Position numbers and translations under genes: made by a program. DNA of 64,000 bases from Onthophagus taurus (lineage: Eukaryota > Arthropoda > Insecta > Coleoptera > Scarabaeidae): contig NW_027248939.1 in NCBI RefSeq assembly GCF_036711975.1, positions 62,001 through 126,000 of the forward strand. Direction: 5' to 3'. Positions 1 through 10,700 of this stretch are shown here, piece after piece. Each line of letters opens with the position of its first letter. The first letter of the stretch is position 1. Under the pieces are notes generated by a model that had not been told where the DNA came from, ran no database searches, and saw only the letters and a program-made list of their open reading frames with translations.

Positions 1-177
1 TTATAAATTATTGTAATAATTACAATATATAACGATGTTTATCGCCCGACAGTCAAACGATAAGAGTGATTGTTCGGTTTTTTAAAAGGTATCGGGGGTA
101 ACGGTGCACGCGCATGACCCAACTCAAATCATACCGGCGCGGGGCGGACAAGCTCCCCCTGTGAGCGTGCGTGAACA
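1..177 (-). repeat. 3' LTR of BEL element (truncated by window edge)
   Basis: It matches 6091-6268 except for one missing T. It ends in GAACA, the inverse of TGTTC at the start of the other LTR. Confidence 0.93.
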
Positions 178-190
178 TTTTCCACCCACC
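178..190 (-). other. Polypurine tract of BEL element
   Basis: On the minus strand GGTGGGTGGAAAA abuts the first base of the 3' LTR, the position expected for the plus-strand primer. Confidence 0.7.
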
Positions 191-297
191 AAAAAAAAAT
201 AGTACAAATATATATTTTTTTTTTACAGGTAAGTAAAATAATATAACAAAAAATGAATAAATTTTGAATATAATTAAAATAATAATTTTTTTCTTTT

Positions 298-3200
298 TTA
301 GGTTGGCAGCGGAAGCGGACAGATATTAGCCACCGGCCTTGTAAATTGACTGTTATGGGTTCGAACGGTAACAACTCTGACGACGCCGTCTTTACCGGGG
401 TGAGTTTTATCTATTCGAGCGAGAGACCACTGTGTAGGAGGCTTCTGATCATTCTTCAGGACTACCAAATCTCCCACACGTAAATTCGGAAGGCCCAAAT
501 TCCATTTTTGACGTTGCTGGAGTGTATGAAGATATTCGTTCTTCCATCGGCCCCAAAAGTCCTGTACCATCCGTTGCAACAGTTGCCACCTGGTAAGACG
601 ATTCAACTTTAAGTGAGAAAGGTCCGGGTCTGGAATAGTCGAATTTAAAGGTTCTAGACAAAGAAAATGAAATGGTGTAAGAGGCTGATAGTCATTCGGG
701 TCAGAACTGATAGCTGTTAATGGACGTGAATTTAATACAGCTTCAATCTGTGTGAGTATAGTAAATAATTCTTCAAAAGTGAGAATCTGATCCCCAATTA
801 CTCGGTTTAGGTGCGTCTTGACAGACTTTACTCCGGCCTCGACCAAACCATTAAAATGTGGCGCTGATGGGGGGTTGAATTGCCAATTAAGACCCAATTT
901 AACCTTTGCTGTATTCGCCATCTCTTCCAATCTACGATTTGCCCCCACAAAATTGGTGCCATTGTCGCTAAATATGAGCTCACAGCGACCCCGTCTTGAC
1001 ACAAAACGTCTCAGGGAGGCAATGAAAGCCTCTGTGGACATATCCGATACCAATTCGAGATGGATGGCCTTGGTTGCCGAGCAGACGAATATGCACACGT
1101 AGCCTTTAACGGAAATGGTTCCCCGGCATCGTCTCATGGATATAAGAAATGGTCCAGCGTAATCTATTCCAACAACCGAAAAGGCTTTAAGTGCTGAAAC
1201 TCGGTATTTTGGTAAGTCCGCCATTATTGGAGCATAAGAACGTGGTTTGGCTCTAAAACATTTAATACACTTTGATAATACTCGATATATTACCTTTCTC
1301 GCAGAAACAATCCAAAACTGTTGTAAAAGAAGGCAATGTAAAGTACGAAGTCCTGGATGTAAAAATGACTGATGGGTTTTTTCAATTATCATTTCGCTCA
1401 ATCGGGAGTCACTTGGAAGTAACAAAGGATGTTTCTGTTCAAATGGCATGTCCGAATTCTTCAAGCGTCCACCCACCCTCATCAATCCATCTCGGTCAAT
1501 AAATAGAGCCAGCTTATGGAATGGTTTTTTAGGTAATTGATTTTTTAAGATGGCTTGATATACATCCGGAAAGTGTTGATGTTGTACATGTTTTATAATT
1601 GAATAGAGAGCACTCTGAAGTTCAATAGGAGATAATAATATGGAATAAGATGATCTTTTTCGTTGAATTTGAGTAATAAACCGCCTCATGTAGGCAATGA
1701 TACGTTTAACCTTTGACAAGGAAGAAAATTTGGTAAGTAAATGATCAAAAAATGACAGTTGTGTTTCAGTAGAATTAACTGTAATCGTTCTTTTTTCTTT
1801 AAGGATATCTTCTTGAATAAAATTACGAATTGGATTGGCAGGCCAATTGTTGCTGTCGTCAATCAACCAAGATGGACCCTTCCACCATAAATCAAATGTT
1901 GACAATTGACCAGGATAAAATCCCCGCGAGCCACAATCAGCAGGATTTTCGAGAGACGGAACATATCTCCATGACTCCGACGGAACAATTTCTTGAATAT
2001 GACTGACGCGATTTGCGATGAACACTTTCCATGTACAAGGTTCGGAATTAATCCAATTTAGCACTACCTGAGAGTCTGTCCAAGCAGTAACAGAATCTAT
2101 TTTTATTGTAGGTGATAGATATTCAAGAACATTCTTAACCAGATCGGCTAAAAGAGTAGCTCCGCAGAGCTCAAGGCGAGGAACCGATATGACTTTCAAT
2201 GGGGCTACGCGGGATTTGGCACAAACAAAGGAAGTGCTGACAACTTGAGAGGAATATTGGCTACGCAAATACGCCACTGCACAGTAGCCCACCTGAGAAG
2301 CATCGCAAAAGACGTGAAGTTGAAGAGAACTAGAATTGTCTGGGATCATTAATCGAGGTAAACGAATTACAGATAATAGTTCCAATTGAGATTTAAATTT
2401 ATTCCAATTTGAGGCCATCAATGAAGGGGCGATTTCATCCCAATCGCTTTTTATTTGCCACAATTGTTGAATAAAATGTTTGGCCTTCAATGTACAGGGA
2501 GTTAAAAAGCCAAGCGGGTCATAAATCCGTGCCACATCAGAAAGGATGTTTCTTTTTGTGCAACTTGACGTTCTAGCTGAATATGAATATCTAAACTCAT
2601 CTGTACAGGGATCCCATTGGAGACCCAAAACCTTTATATAATTGATTTCGTCGTAGTCCAGCGAAATAGGTTGTTGGACATCGGACTCAGAAACCAGATT
2701 TAGAATTTCAGGGCAGTTACTGGCCCATTTACGGAGTTCAAACTTCCCCTTTTTTAATAAAGCTATTAATTCTTCTTGTAAATTTAGTGCTTCTTCTATT
2801 GTTGGACTACTAACTACAATATCATCAACATAAATATTATGTTTTAGGGCTTTGGACGCTCTCGGAAATTCCTGATGATAGATGTCTGATAATTCTACAA
2901 GTGTTCTGAGGGCAAGAAAAGGAGCTGAGGAGATGCCATAAGTTACCGTATTAAGCACATACTCTTGTATTGGATTGTCTGGAGAGAATCGCCACAGAAT
3001 TCTTTGAAAGTCCCTTTGCATTGGAGATATAAGGATCTGTCTGTACATCTGCTTTATATCGCAGGTAAATGCGAAAGGATAACATCGGAACAACAATAAA
3101 ATTTGACTAATGTCCTGTTGTAGTTTAGGTCCTACATGAAGGAGATCATTTAAAGATTTTCCATTGGACGTTGACATAGAAGCGTCGAAAACAACTCGAA

Positions 3201-5385
3201 ACTTTGTAGAAGGACTGTCAGTGCGCATGACACAATGATGGGGAATATAATAAGCTTCTGATAACGGCGTTTTAGGGGGCGGCACAGCAGACATATGACC
3301 AGACTCCAAATAATCTTTCATGAATTGTACGTACTCTTTACGCATTAAGGAATTTTTTGAAAGACGAAACTCTAAGGAGGTAAGACGTTTTACTGCAATT
3401 TGATAAGAGTGACCTAAAACTTGTTTATCATTTTTAAAGGGTAATGACACGACAAAGCGTCCAGAAACAGTACGCTTATAATTTTCCACAAAATGACGTT
3501 CGCATTGTTTTTCATCTGTGGTTAAGGAAGCTTCTTTGGGAATTGATTCTAATTCCCAAAAGCGTTGAATTGAATGATCGAGAGATGATTCCGTTGTCGA
3601 TAAGCATGTAGCTATGGAAGTTCCAGAAGAGGAACTTGAACGTCCCATCACGATCCACCCGAAGACGGAATCAACGGCAACCGGATCACTAGATTCCCCA
3701 AGTACACGCCCACCAGTGAGTATCTTCGGGACCAATTCTGCACCCAATAATAAATCGATTTGTCTTACATTGGAATTATGTTCCATAGGGAATTTTAATC
3801 CCTTTAAATGACTATGAGACCTTATAATGGATGATAATGACGGTTGATCAGAGCAGATGTTGGGTGTTATGATAGCATTAAATTCAAAGGAGGGTGTTTG
3901 TGATTGACAAGGTTGGATGAAACAGTTAACCGAACCTTTGTTACAAATGGATGTCATTGAATTAAGACCTTTAATTTCTAGAGAAGAATTAAAGGTACGA
4001 GGGAGACGAAGCTTCTTAGATAACCTGTCAGTTATGAAATTTGACATGCTACCCGAGTCAATTAAGGCTCTAACGGGATGCAACTTTCCGAATTTGTCTC
4101 TGATATGCAAAAATGCGATAGGCAAAATGACATAAGAATTCGTTTCATTAATTGAGTTATGTTTCAGATTACAATCAGTGGTGCCAACATGAACAGGGGA
4201 ACTCTTTTGAGATTCAAAGTGCAATAACGAATGGTGGTGTTGTTGACATACACGACAACGGTGAGAAGAGGGACAATTTTGGGTAGAATGCTTTGAATTA
4301 AGGCAGTTTCTACAAAGATTGTGTTGTCGAGCAAGAGCCAGACGCTCAGATGGTGATTTTGAGTTAAATGATGAACAGCGATAAATAGAATGATTATCGG
4401 AGCATAAAATGCATTTAGATGTTGATGAATTGTCTTCAAAGTTTAAACTCATTACGGTCTTTCCACGAATGTTTGACAGGGGCCTTTGACGATTGAGAGA
4501 TGTTTTATCTTGAGAAGTAAGTAAAACAGATTCAAAAGCCTTTGATTGGTTTTCTAAAAATGTCATAAGTTGTTTGTAGGTGGGTATTTCATAAGACGTG
4601 TGTTCTCCTTCAAACTTAGTTTTGGTAGATTGATTAAGTTTCTGAAGTAATAAATTGAATAATAAAAAATCCCACTCATCTACAGGAAAACCAAGGGTCC
4701 GAAAACCCTCTACATTCTCGCTGAATGTGTCAATTAATAGACGATAAAATTTAGAAGACTCTTCGGAAACAGCCTTAATACTCAGAATTTCGTTAAAATA
4801 CAGAGTGGCCAAGTGGCGTTTATTTTGATAACGCCCTTTAAGTGTATTGTAGGCGATTATGTAATTATCATTTGTGGCCGGAAGCCCTTTCAACAAATTA
4901 AAAGGCTCACCTTTCAGGGACGTAATTAAATATTGATGTTTTGCCACGGGAGAGAGAGAAGAATTATCATGGACCATACTGCTAAACAAATCAAAGAATG
5001 TAGGCCAATTCTTAAGATTGCCATCAAAAATTGGTAATATTAATTTATTAAGTTTTGGCGTTACAATAGACGAGGCTGACTCTGACAGTTTTTGAGAAAC
5101 TAGATTTAATTTGTGCACGAGGGCTTTGATGGTGTAAAAATTAATGTCAGCTTCTTTACGAATTTGATCGTGAGTTTCAAAGTCTTCATCGGTTATCAGA
5201 CCGATGATTTGATTGTGTAGTAATTTGAATTCTTTGTAGATCTCCTCAGAGTCTTGGGCTCTTTGAAGAAAAATATCATGTTCAAAAGGATCATCGGGAA
5301 GATCACGACCAGCTATCATCGATTCCGAAAGGCGGCTTAAAAGAGTGTTACGACGCAAGATCAGTTTATCGAGTTTCTTTGACAT
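298..5385 (-). CDS. BEL/Pao Gag-Pol polyprotein
   Basis: This is an intact frame of 1695 residues. The start chosen is the Met of MSKKLDKL at 5385; the same frame stays open to 6078, but that part is leader and LTR. Rough residue positions: DUF1759 Gag-like region 100-260; two Cys/His clusters near 325-390; an aspartic protease with the DSGS motif near 440; reverse transcriptase with YVDD near 850; RNase H-like region from about 1020; an H2C2 zinc-binding region near 1330; an integrase core with Asp near 1403, SDNGTNF near 1472 and Glu in GLVEAG near 1512; a DUF5641 tail after 1600. No stop or frameshift is seen, so the protein may be functional. There is no envelope frame. Confidence 0.95.
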   Translation of the reverse strand: MSKKLDKLILRRNTLLSRLSESMIAGRDLPDDPFEHDIFLQRAQDSEEIYKEFKLLHNQIIGLITDEDFETHDQIRKEADINFYTIKALVHKLNLVSQKLSESASSIVTPKLNKLILPIFDGNLKNWPTFFDLFSSMVHDNSSLSPVAKHQYLITSLKGEPFNLLKGLPATNDNYIIAYNTLKGRYQNKRHLATLYFNEILSIKAVSEESSKFYRLLIDTFSENVEGFRTLGFPVDEWDFLLFNLLLQKLNQSTKTKFEGEHTSYEIPTYKQLMTFLENQSKAFESVLLTSQDKTSLNRQRPLSNIRGKTVMSLNFEDNSSTSKCILCSDNHSIYRCSSFNSKSPSERLALARQHNLCRNCLNSKHSTQNCPSSHRCRVCQQHHHSLLHFESQKSSPVHVGTTDCNLKHNSINETNSYVILPIAFLHIRDKFGKLHPVRALIDSGSMSNFITDRLSKKLRLPRTFNSSLEIKGLNSMTSICNKGSVNCFIQPCQSQTPSFEFNAIITPNICSDQPSLSSIIRSHSHLKGLKFPMEHNSNVRQIDLLLGAELVPKILTGGRVLGESSDPVAVDSVFGWIVMGRSSSSSGTSIATCLSTTESSLDHSIQRFWELESIPKEASLTTDEKQCERHFVENYKRTVSGRFVVSLPFKNDKQVLGHSYQIAVKRLTSLEFRLSKNSLMRKEYVQFMKDYLESGHMSAVPPPKTPLSEAYYIPHHCVMRTDSPSTKFRVVFDASMSTSNGKSLNDLLHVGPKLQQDISQILLLFRCYPFAFTCDIKQMYRQILISPMQRDFQRILWRFSPDNPIQEYVLNTVTYGISSAPFLALRTLVELSDIYHQEFPRASKALKHNIYVDDIVVSSPTIEEALNLQEELIALLKKGKFELRKWASNCPEILNLVSESDVQQPISLDYDEINYIKVLGLQWDPCTDEFRYSYSARTSSCTKRNILSDVARIYDPLGFLTPCTLKAKHFIQQLWQIKSDWDEIAPSLMASNWNKFKSQLELLSVIRLPRLMIPDNSSSLQLHVFCDASQVGYCAVAYLRSQYSSQVVSTSFVCAKSRVAPLKVISVPRLELCGATLLADLVKNVLEYLSPTIKIDSVTAWTDSQVVLNWINSEPCTWKVFIANRVSHIQEIVPSESWRYVPSLENPADCGSRGFYPGQLSTFDLWWKGPSWLIDDSNNWPANPIRNFIQEDILKEKRTITVNSTETQLSFFDHLLTKFSSLSKVKRIIAYMRRFITQIQRKRSSYSILLSPIELQSALYSIIKHVQHQHFPDVYQAILKNQLPKKPFHKLALFIDRDGLMRVGGRLKNSDMPFEQKHPLLLPSDSRLSEMIIEKTHQSFLHPGLRTLHCLLLQQFWIVSARKVIYRVLSKCIKCFRAKPRSYAPIMADLPKYRVSALKAFSVVGIDYAGPFLISMRRCRGTISVKGYVCIFVCSATKAIHLELVSDMSTEAFIASLRRFVSRRGRCELIFSDNGTNFVGANRRLEEMANTAKVKLGLNWQFNPPSAPHFNGLVEAGVKSVKTHLNRVIGDQILTFEELFTILTQIEAVLNSRPLTAISSDPNDYQPLTPFHFLCLEPLNSTIPDPDLSHLKLNRLTRWQLLQRMVQDFWGRWKNEYLHTLQQRQKWNLGLPNLRVGDLVVLKNDQKPPTQWSLARIDKTHPGKDGVVRVVTVRTHNSQFTRPVANICPLPLPT

Positions 5386-5935
5386 CGTTAACGAGAAAAA
5401 AAAAAATAAAAAATAAGAGTGGCACAGAAAAAATGAAAAGGATAATCCCCTTTTTCTAGAAAAGATAGTAATAAAATAAAAAGTAGATGATTCCAAAACT
5501 AAATGGATTCTATAGAAAGAAAATGATTCCACCTGGAATATGACAAAAAGGAAAATAAAATTAATTCTGATGAAAATCAAGAAAATAGGATGGATGATTC
5601 CAAAGGGAATATCGGCAAAAATAAATAAAATGAAAACGTGTGTAGAAAAATGGAACGGAATTAATAAAATTTTGAAAAATAAAGAAAATCCAGTTTTTAT
5701 CTTCTTGTTTACTCCCCAAGAGACCAAATGTGAACCATGTGGTTCGGATCGAAATGGCTGAAAGGAATGAAAAAAGAAGTAACGTGGATAATTGTAGTGG
5801 AAAAATCTCGAACAGCGGCGTCGTACGTCCGGATCACCTAATTCTAATACGATAAAAAATCGTATCACCAGAAGGCCCACTAACGTACGCTGGCGGAAGA
5901 AGCTGAACAAGAACCTAAGAATAAACGGAATAAGA

Positions 5936-5953
5936 ATCCGGCTCGAAGGACCA
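5936..5953 (-). other. Primer binding site, tRNA-Tyr type
   Basis: The plus strand reads ATCCGGCTCGAAGGACCA, which matches the 3' end of insect tRNA-Tyr plus CCA. The minus strand is therefore a primer binding site beginning TGG, one base from the LTR. It is not a tRNA gene because no other tRNA arm is present. Confidence 0.8.
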
Positions 5954-5954
5954 A

Positions 5955-6268
5955 TGTTCGCTCGATAAAAAATCGGGAACGAAAAGAGGAAGGTGCTGAA
6001 TTCGGTGAAATAATAAGAAATAAATGATCTTACTTTTACCTTTGTTGTTGTTCGTGTGGTTTTAATTTTAATATACACTATAGAAGTAATTTATAAATTA
6101 TTGTAATAATTACAATATATAACGATGTTTATCGCCCGACAGTCAAACGATAAGAGTGATTGTTCGGTTTTTTTAAAAGGTATCGGGGGTAACGGTGCAC
6201 GCGCATGACCCAACTCAAATCATACCGGCGCGGGGCGGACAAGCTCCCCCTGTGAGCGTGCGTGAACA
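5955..6268 (-). repeat. 5' LTR of BEL element (314 bp)
   Basis: It begins TGTTC and ends GAACA, giving perfect 5-bp inverted termini. The inner edge was placed from the adjacent tRNA-Tyr primer site, the outer edge from the loss of similarity with the other LTR. Confidence 0.9.
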
Positions 6269-7722
6269 CTTGTAATACTCCAAGTTTTTCTTCAGTCTCT
6301 ATCGGCTTTTGAGCAGTATATCCATCTGCATCAATAAATTGTTGAATCATTCCATGTACTTCGGTAAACTGGTTTCGGTTCAAACGGAAGTAATTGGTGA
6401 AGACATCATCGGGATGTCCTCATCATGAAGACATTCACACTTCACTGGGAATACATCACGGGCATTTTAAATTGCCCATGATTTTCCTTTTCGATAGGCA
6501 AAAGTTATTAGGGGATTTCAGTTTTTTTTTTCGTCAACGAGTATTAAATACCTCTTCTCCTCCAGGAGTCCAGTCTGAATCACATTCAGAGCTTAATAAC
6601 AACTCCAGTTTTCTTCTTCCGTCGTTCACTTTAAGACTAAATTAAAACCGCGTTGCTAGTGGTCGAGAGGCATAAGAAATTGCGTGGCAATTTGCGAAAG
6701 CCATGTGTTCGCGTCGTGTCGGTCATGTTACGTCATGTCGCACGCGTCACACGTGTCTCAATTTATGCTTAATTTGCACCTAGCCTTATTACAGCCGAGA
6801 TGTCAGGATTTTAAGACATCTAAGGTTTTAATGTGTCATAATATCGAAGTTTGTTCAATAATTTATCGGTTTCAGGCGACCATTTTGACCTTCGCATTTT
6901 GATGAATTATTATGACTTTAATGCGAACATTAATAAATCAAAAATTCATTTTTCGAAAACTGCTATTAAAAGTTGACTTTTGCGTAGTACTTAGCGACCG
7001 TCAGAACGATAGTTTTTTGTCACGTAAAAGACTTTTACGTCCAGCTACGACAATCAAAGAATTTGGTACTATTAATTGTTAATTTATTGTTATGAACAAA
7101 TTATAAACATAAAATAATCAACATTTAATTGTTTTATCATTTCATTTCACGTTTAAATGCAAATTTATAATAGTACATTTGTTCAATATGTGAGGTTAAA
7201 TCGATGTGACGTTAAGTTTTTGACATAACATTAAATGAATTCTAAGTGTCAAAAATATCAAAAAGATTCAATAATTTGTAAAATGATTGGCGTTAAATTT
7301 CCTGGAAACGTGCTAGAAAGTGCTGAGGAAGCTATGCAAGCACTTATTCCAACCAAGTCGAAAGTGAGATACGAAAAATGTTATACTGAGTTCAAACAGT
7401 AAAATATGAAGTAAAAATATGTCATTTTTACATTCCTAGTACAATTATAATTCCTAGTACATTACAAACCAAATTTGGTGAATGTTAAGAACCTTCTGTA
7501 TTAAGGATGTTAATGTTAAGGAATAAAATACTTAACATCCTTCAAAATTGCGAGTCATACATTGTCAACATTGTCATTGTTCCCATAATTTATTCGTTAC
7601 ATACGTAATTAAAATATGCATAAATACATTTCTATATCCAAATATTCATATAAAGAGTTCAAAACATTGCAACTTCCTTCATTCTCTTATTACTTTCTTT
7701 TATAGATTGTCATTTCCGCAAA
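6269..7722. other. Intergenic region upstream of the reductase gene
   Basis: This stretch lies between the BEL element and the reductase start codon. Apart from the small recombinase-like fragment at 7283-7402 no clear gene is seen. A minus-strand open stretch at 6275-6383 ends at the BEL insertion and could be a broken reading frame of unknown identity. Confidence 0.6.
7283..7402 (+). pseudogene. Possible N-terminal scrap of a Crypton-like tyrosine recombinase
   Basis: This is a 39-residue frame containing ESAEEAMQALIPTKSK followed by RYEKCYTEFKQ. That spacing resembles the N-terminal segment of tyrosine-recombinase-like proteins common in arthropod genomes. It stops at TAA and nothing recognisable follows. 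It could equally be a chance frame. Confidence 0.35.
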
Positions 7723-10700
7723 ATGAGTCCAATTACTGAATTTTATACCGGAAAAACGGTTTTAGTGACCGGCGCAACTGGATACATGGGTAAAGTTTTG
7801 CTGGAAAAGTTAGTGCGAAGTTTCCCGGATATAAAAAAAATCTACATTCTTATACGTTCCAAAAAAGGATGTACTCCTCAAGAAAGGGTTAAGCAATTAA
7901 CGAATGGCATCGTAAGTCATTAATTTCCAATTAATGTAATAAGTTAAAAAATATTAAATTTTAGATATTTACATTTCATAACGTGAACGAAAAAGCTTAC
8001 GATAAAATCGAGGCAATAAGCGGCGATTTTATGATGGAAAACTTGAATCTGTCCGAAATCGATAAGGAAAAGTTAATTGAGGAGGTATCGATTGTATTTC
8101 ATGTTGCCGCTTCTATTCGTATGAATCTTCCGCTAAAAGAAGCCGTAATAACTAATACTACATCGACGTATCAACTATTTAAATTATGCATGAATATGAA
8201 AATATTACAAGTAAGTAGTACTATAAAGGCATAATATGGAGATATTATTTAAAAAAAATATTTTAGGCGTTTGTCCACGTATCTACAGCTTTTTGTAACG
8301 TTGAAATTGATTACATGGAAGAGAAAATTTATCCTATGGATGTTGATCCTTATAAAATTATGGATCTCGTTAAATGGATGGATGAGAAATCTTTAGTTGC
8401 TATTACAAAAAAGTATGTATTTGCTTATTTCAAAAAATAAACTAGGTAAGTATTGTATTATTTTGTATGGCTTTATTTTTTTATTGAAAATAACGCGTTT
8501 TAAACCATAATTTGGAAAAAATCCACTCTTGTTTTCTATGTACCAAAGAATAAAGAAATGTAATTCTTTTTTCTGGCATGCGTTGTGATCAAATTGATTC
8601 ATCAAAGGAGAAATCATTAGTGATGGGAATACCGCTCATAATCGTGTCGCGCTCCAGGAACGGTCGCTACACAAAAATACCGTTCCAAAATACCGTGACC
8701 ATGAGCAAAAACATAGCTGGTTTCGTAGCAAGTTAGAAAAAATTATATATTTCCTACCCCTAATATCATAATTTTAAAAAATTACACGCTATCCTAAAAT
8801 TGAAAAAAGAAGATATTAAGGGAGCCTTAAACAAATATCAATATAACGGCGTTTAACCTGACCGTCTTATATAACGTTATAATATAACGTTCGGAATCGG
8901 ATATTTTAAAAATCGCGCCGGAATAGTATGTTCCATAAGAATAATGCTCCAAAATATCGTTCCTCAAATACCGAACCATCACTACAAATATGTAATATTA
9001 GTAACGTTCTGTAACGGGTATTTTAAAATCGCGTGGAAGCGGTACGCTCCTCAAAAATACCGCTCCAAAATACCGTCCCATCACTAGAAATCATAACCTA
9101 TTACACCCACAGGAAATAAGTATTGATATAAATGACAAATTGTGCGAAACATTCCGATCAAATATTAAGAAAAAAATGATCAAACACATGACAAATGTGA
9201 TAAAAGACCTAAAAGAATGTGAAGAAGAAAATTAGTCAAACTAAGTGCTTACTTTAGAAGCTGATAGCTAGAGAAGGAAAAGATTTATCTTGCAAAGTCA
9301 ATAAAACAAAACGTTTGACTAAATGCTTATATTTTTGCAAAATATGCAAAAAGCGTTTGTGTTTGGAAAACTGCCAAATCGTCTGCCAATGTATGCTGAG
9401 CTCCTCTTTTTTTGCCTTTGATTCCTTATTTTGTGATAAAACTGTTTTGTATTATTCATTCTCTCTCACCATAGGCGCCACAGCCCAAATTGAGTCTTGC
9501 CCTCCATTATCTTTTGCCTAACATACTCCCGGTCAAGAGCTACTTTCTTCCACGTCGTGATGCTCATAAATCGTTGTGCGCCCTCCCATCGTTTTCTTGA
9601 CATCCTTCTTGGTCTCTTGCTTTGCATTCTGGTGCTTAAGAACCTCTTAGGCTTTCTATTCCTATTCTCGCTCATTTGTATTTCATGACCACCCCATTCC
9701 ACACTTTACAACCTGATAAATACTGAGACAAGGCTTCCTTGAACAGATGGTTAACTTCCACTTTCTATCGCTTTCTCCATATCTCATTCTCCGCTATTGG
9801 ACCAAATATTGTTGTCAGAATTTTTCTTTCAAATACTTACAGCTTATTCTTTCCGCTCTCTGTCATAATCGATATCTCGCACCCATAGCACCGTATAGGT
9901 CTAATGATGGTTTTATAGACTCTAATTTTTGAATGTCTATGCACACTTTTGGAATGAACTACATTTGATAGGGCAAAGTAGCTTCTGTACACGGTCCTTA
10001 TTCTATGTTGTATATTGGTTCCTTCGATCCTTCTATACCGGGTGTACTGACAAGGGTACGGAGCGGTAAGACCGAGAGGTTTGGGAAACAATTCTTATCA
10101 GCAAAGTAGGCAAGGAATACATTTAAATATTCCAAAAACCGTTGCCCGTTAAGGGTTTCGTCAAAAAGATTTGGGCTTATAAGTTTTCGAACAAACTCCG
10201 ACCATTTTGATGCTCGTCCTGACGCGTCCAACCCACATTGGAACATTGCTGTAATTTGTACGGATTAATTTATTAGTGAGTTTGTTTTTCCGACATTTAT
10301 ATGACATATTCAAGGGTCAAGTTAAACCTTGTCGGAGCAAGTCCGTCCCCTTGACTGAAACTCATTTTTGATTCGGGGTCGAGTTTTGACTCTTTTGCCT
10401 GTTCGTCTCTATTTTCCATTTTTTTGTTTTAATTTTTTTTGAATGATTGAGTGATTCATCTGATGTGGGGTTTCTTTCCTTTCTTTGTGTTGGTTCATTG
10501 TTTTGTCGTTTGGGGTTGAAGCCGATGTTTTCAGGTTCCCTCTTGCGTTTCGTCATTACTGTGGCTCTTTTGTCTGTTTTTCTGGGTTTGTTAGAGTTGC
10601 TTTTTGTATCTCTGCGTTGTAGTGGTGTTTTATTTTTTTGATTTATTTATCGGTAGTCTCCTCTATGAAGGTTACCATGTCTTTAATGTTAGCTTCTTTT

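Larger units (their letters stand above)
1..6268 (-). mobile_element. BEL/Pao LTR retrotransposon, nearly complete
   Basis: The element reads on the minus strand. Its 5' LTR is at 5955-6268, the tRNA primer site at 5936-5953, a single gag-pol frame at 298-5385, a purine tract at 178-190 and the 3' LTR at 1-177. The window cuts off about 137 bases of the 3' LTR. Over the 177 bases that can be compared, the LTRs differ by one T in a homopolymer, so the insertion is recent. The domain order DUF1759, zinc knuckles, aspartic protease, RT, RNase H, integrase, DUF5641 is that of the Pao/BEL superfamily. The target duplication cannot be checked because the left flank is outside the window. Confidence 0.95.

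Noticed and set aside
5936..5953. tRNA-Tyr gene
   Set aside because: Only the 3' 18 bases of a tRNA are present, in the exact place of a retrotransposon primer site.
298..6078. Full 1926-residue open frame as the BEL protein
   Set aside because: The first 231 codons cover leader, primer site and part of the LTR and have no BEL domain; the Met at 5385 gives the standard N-terminus.
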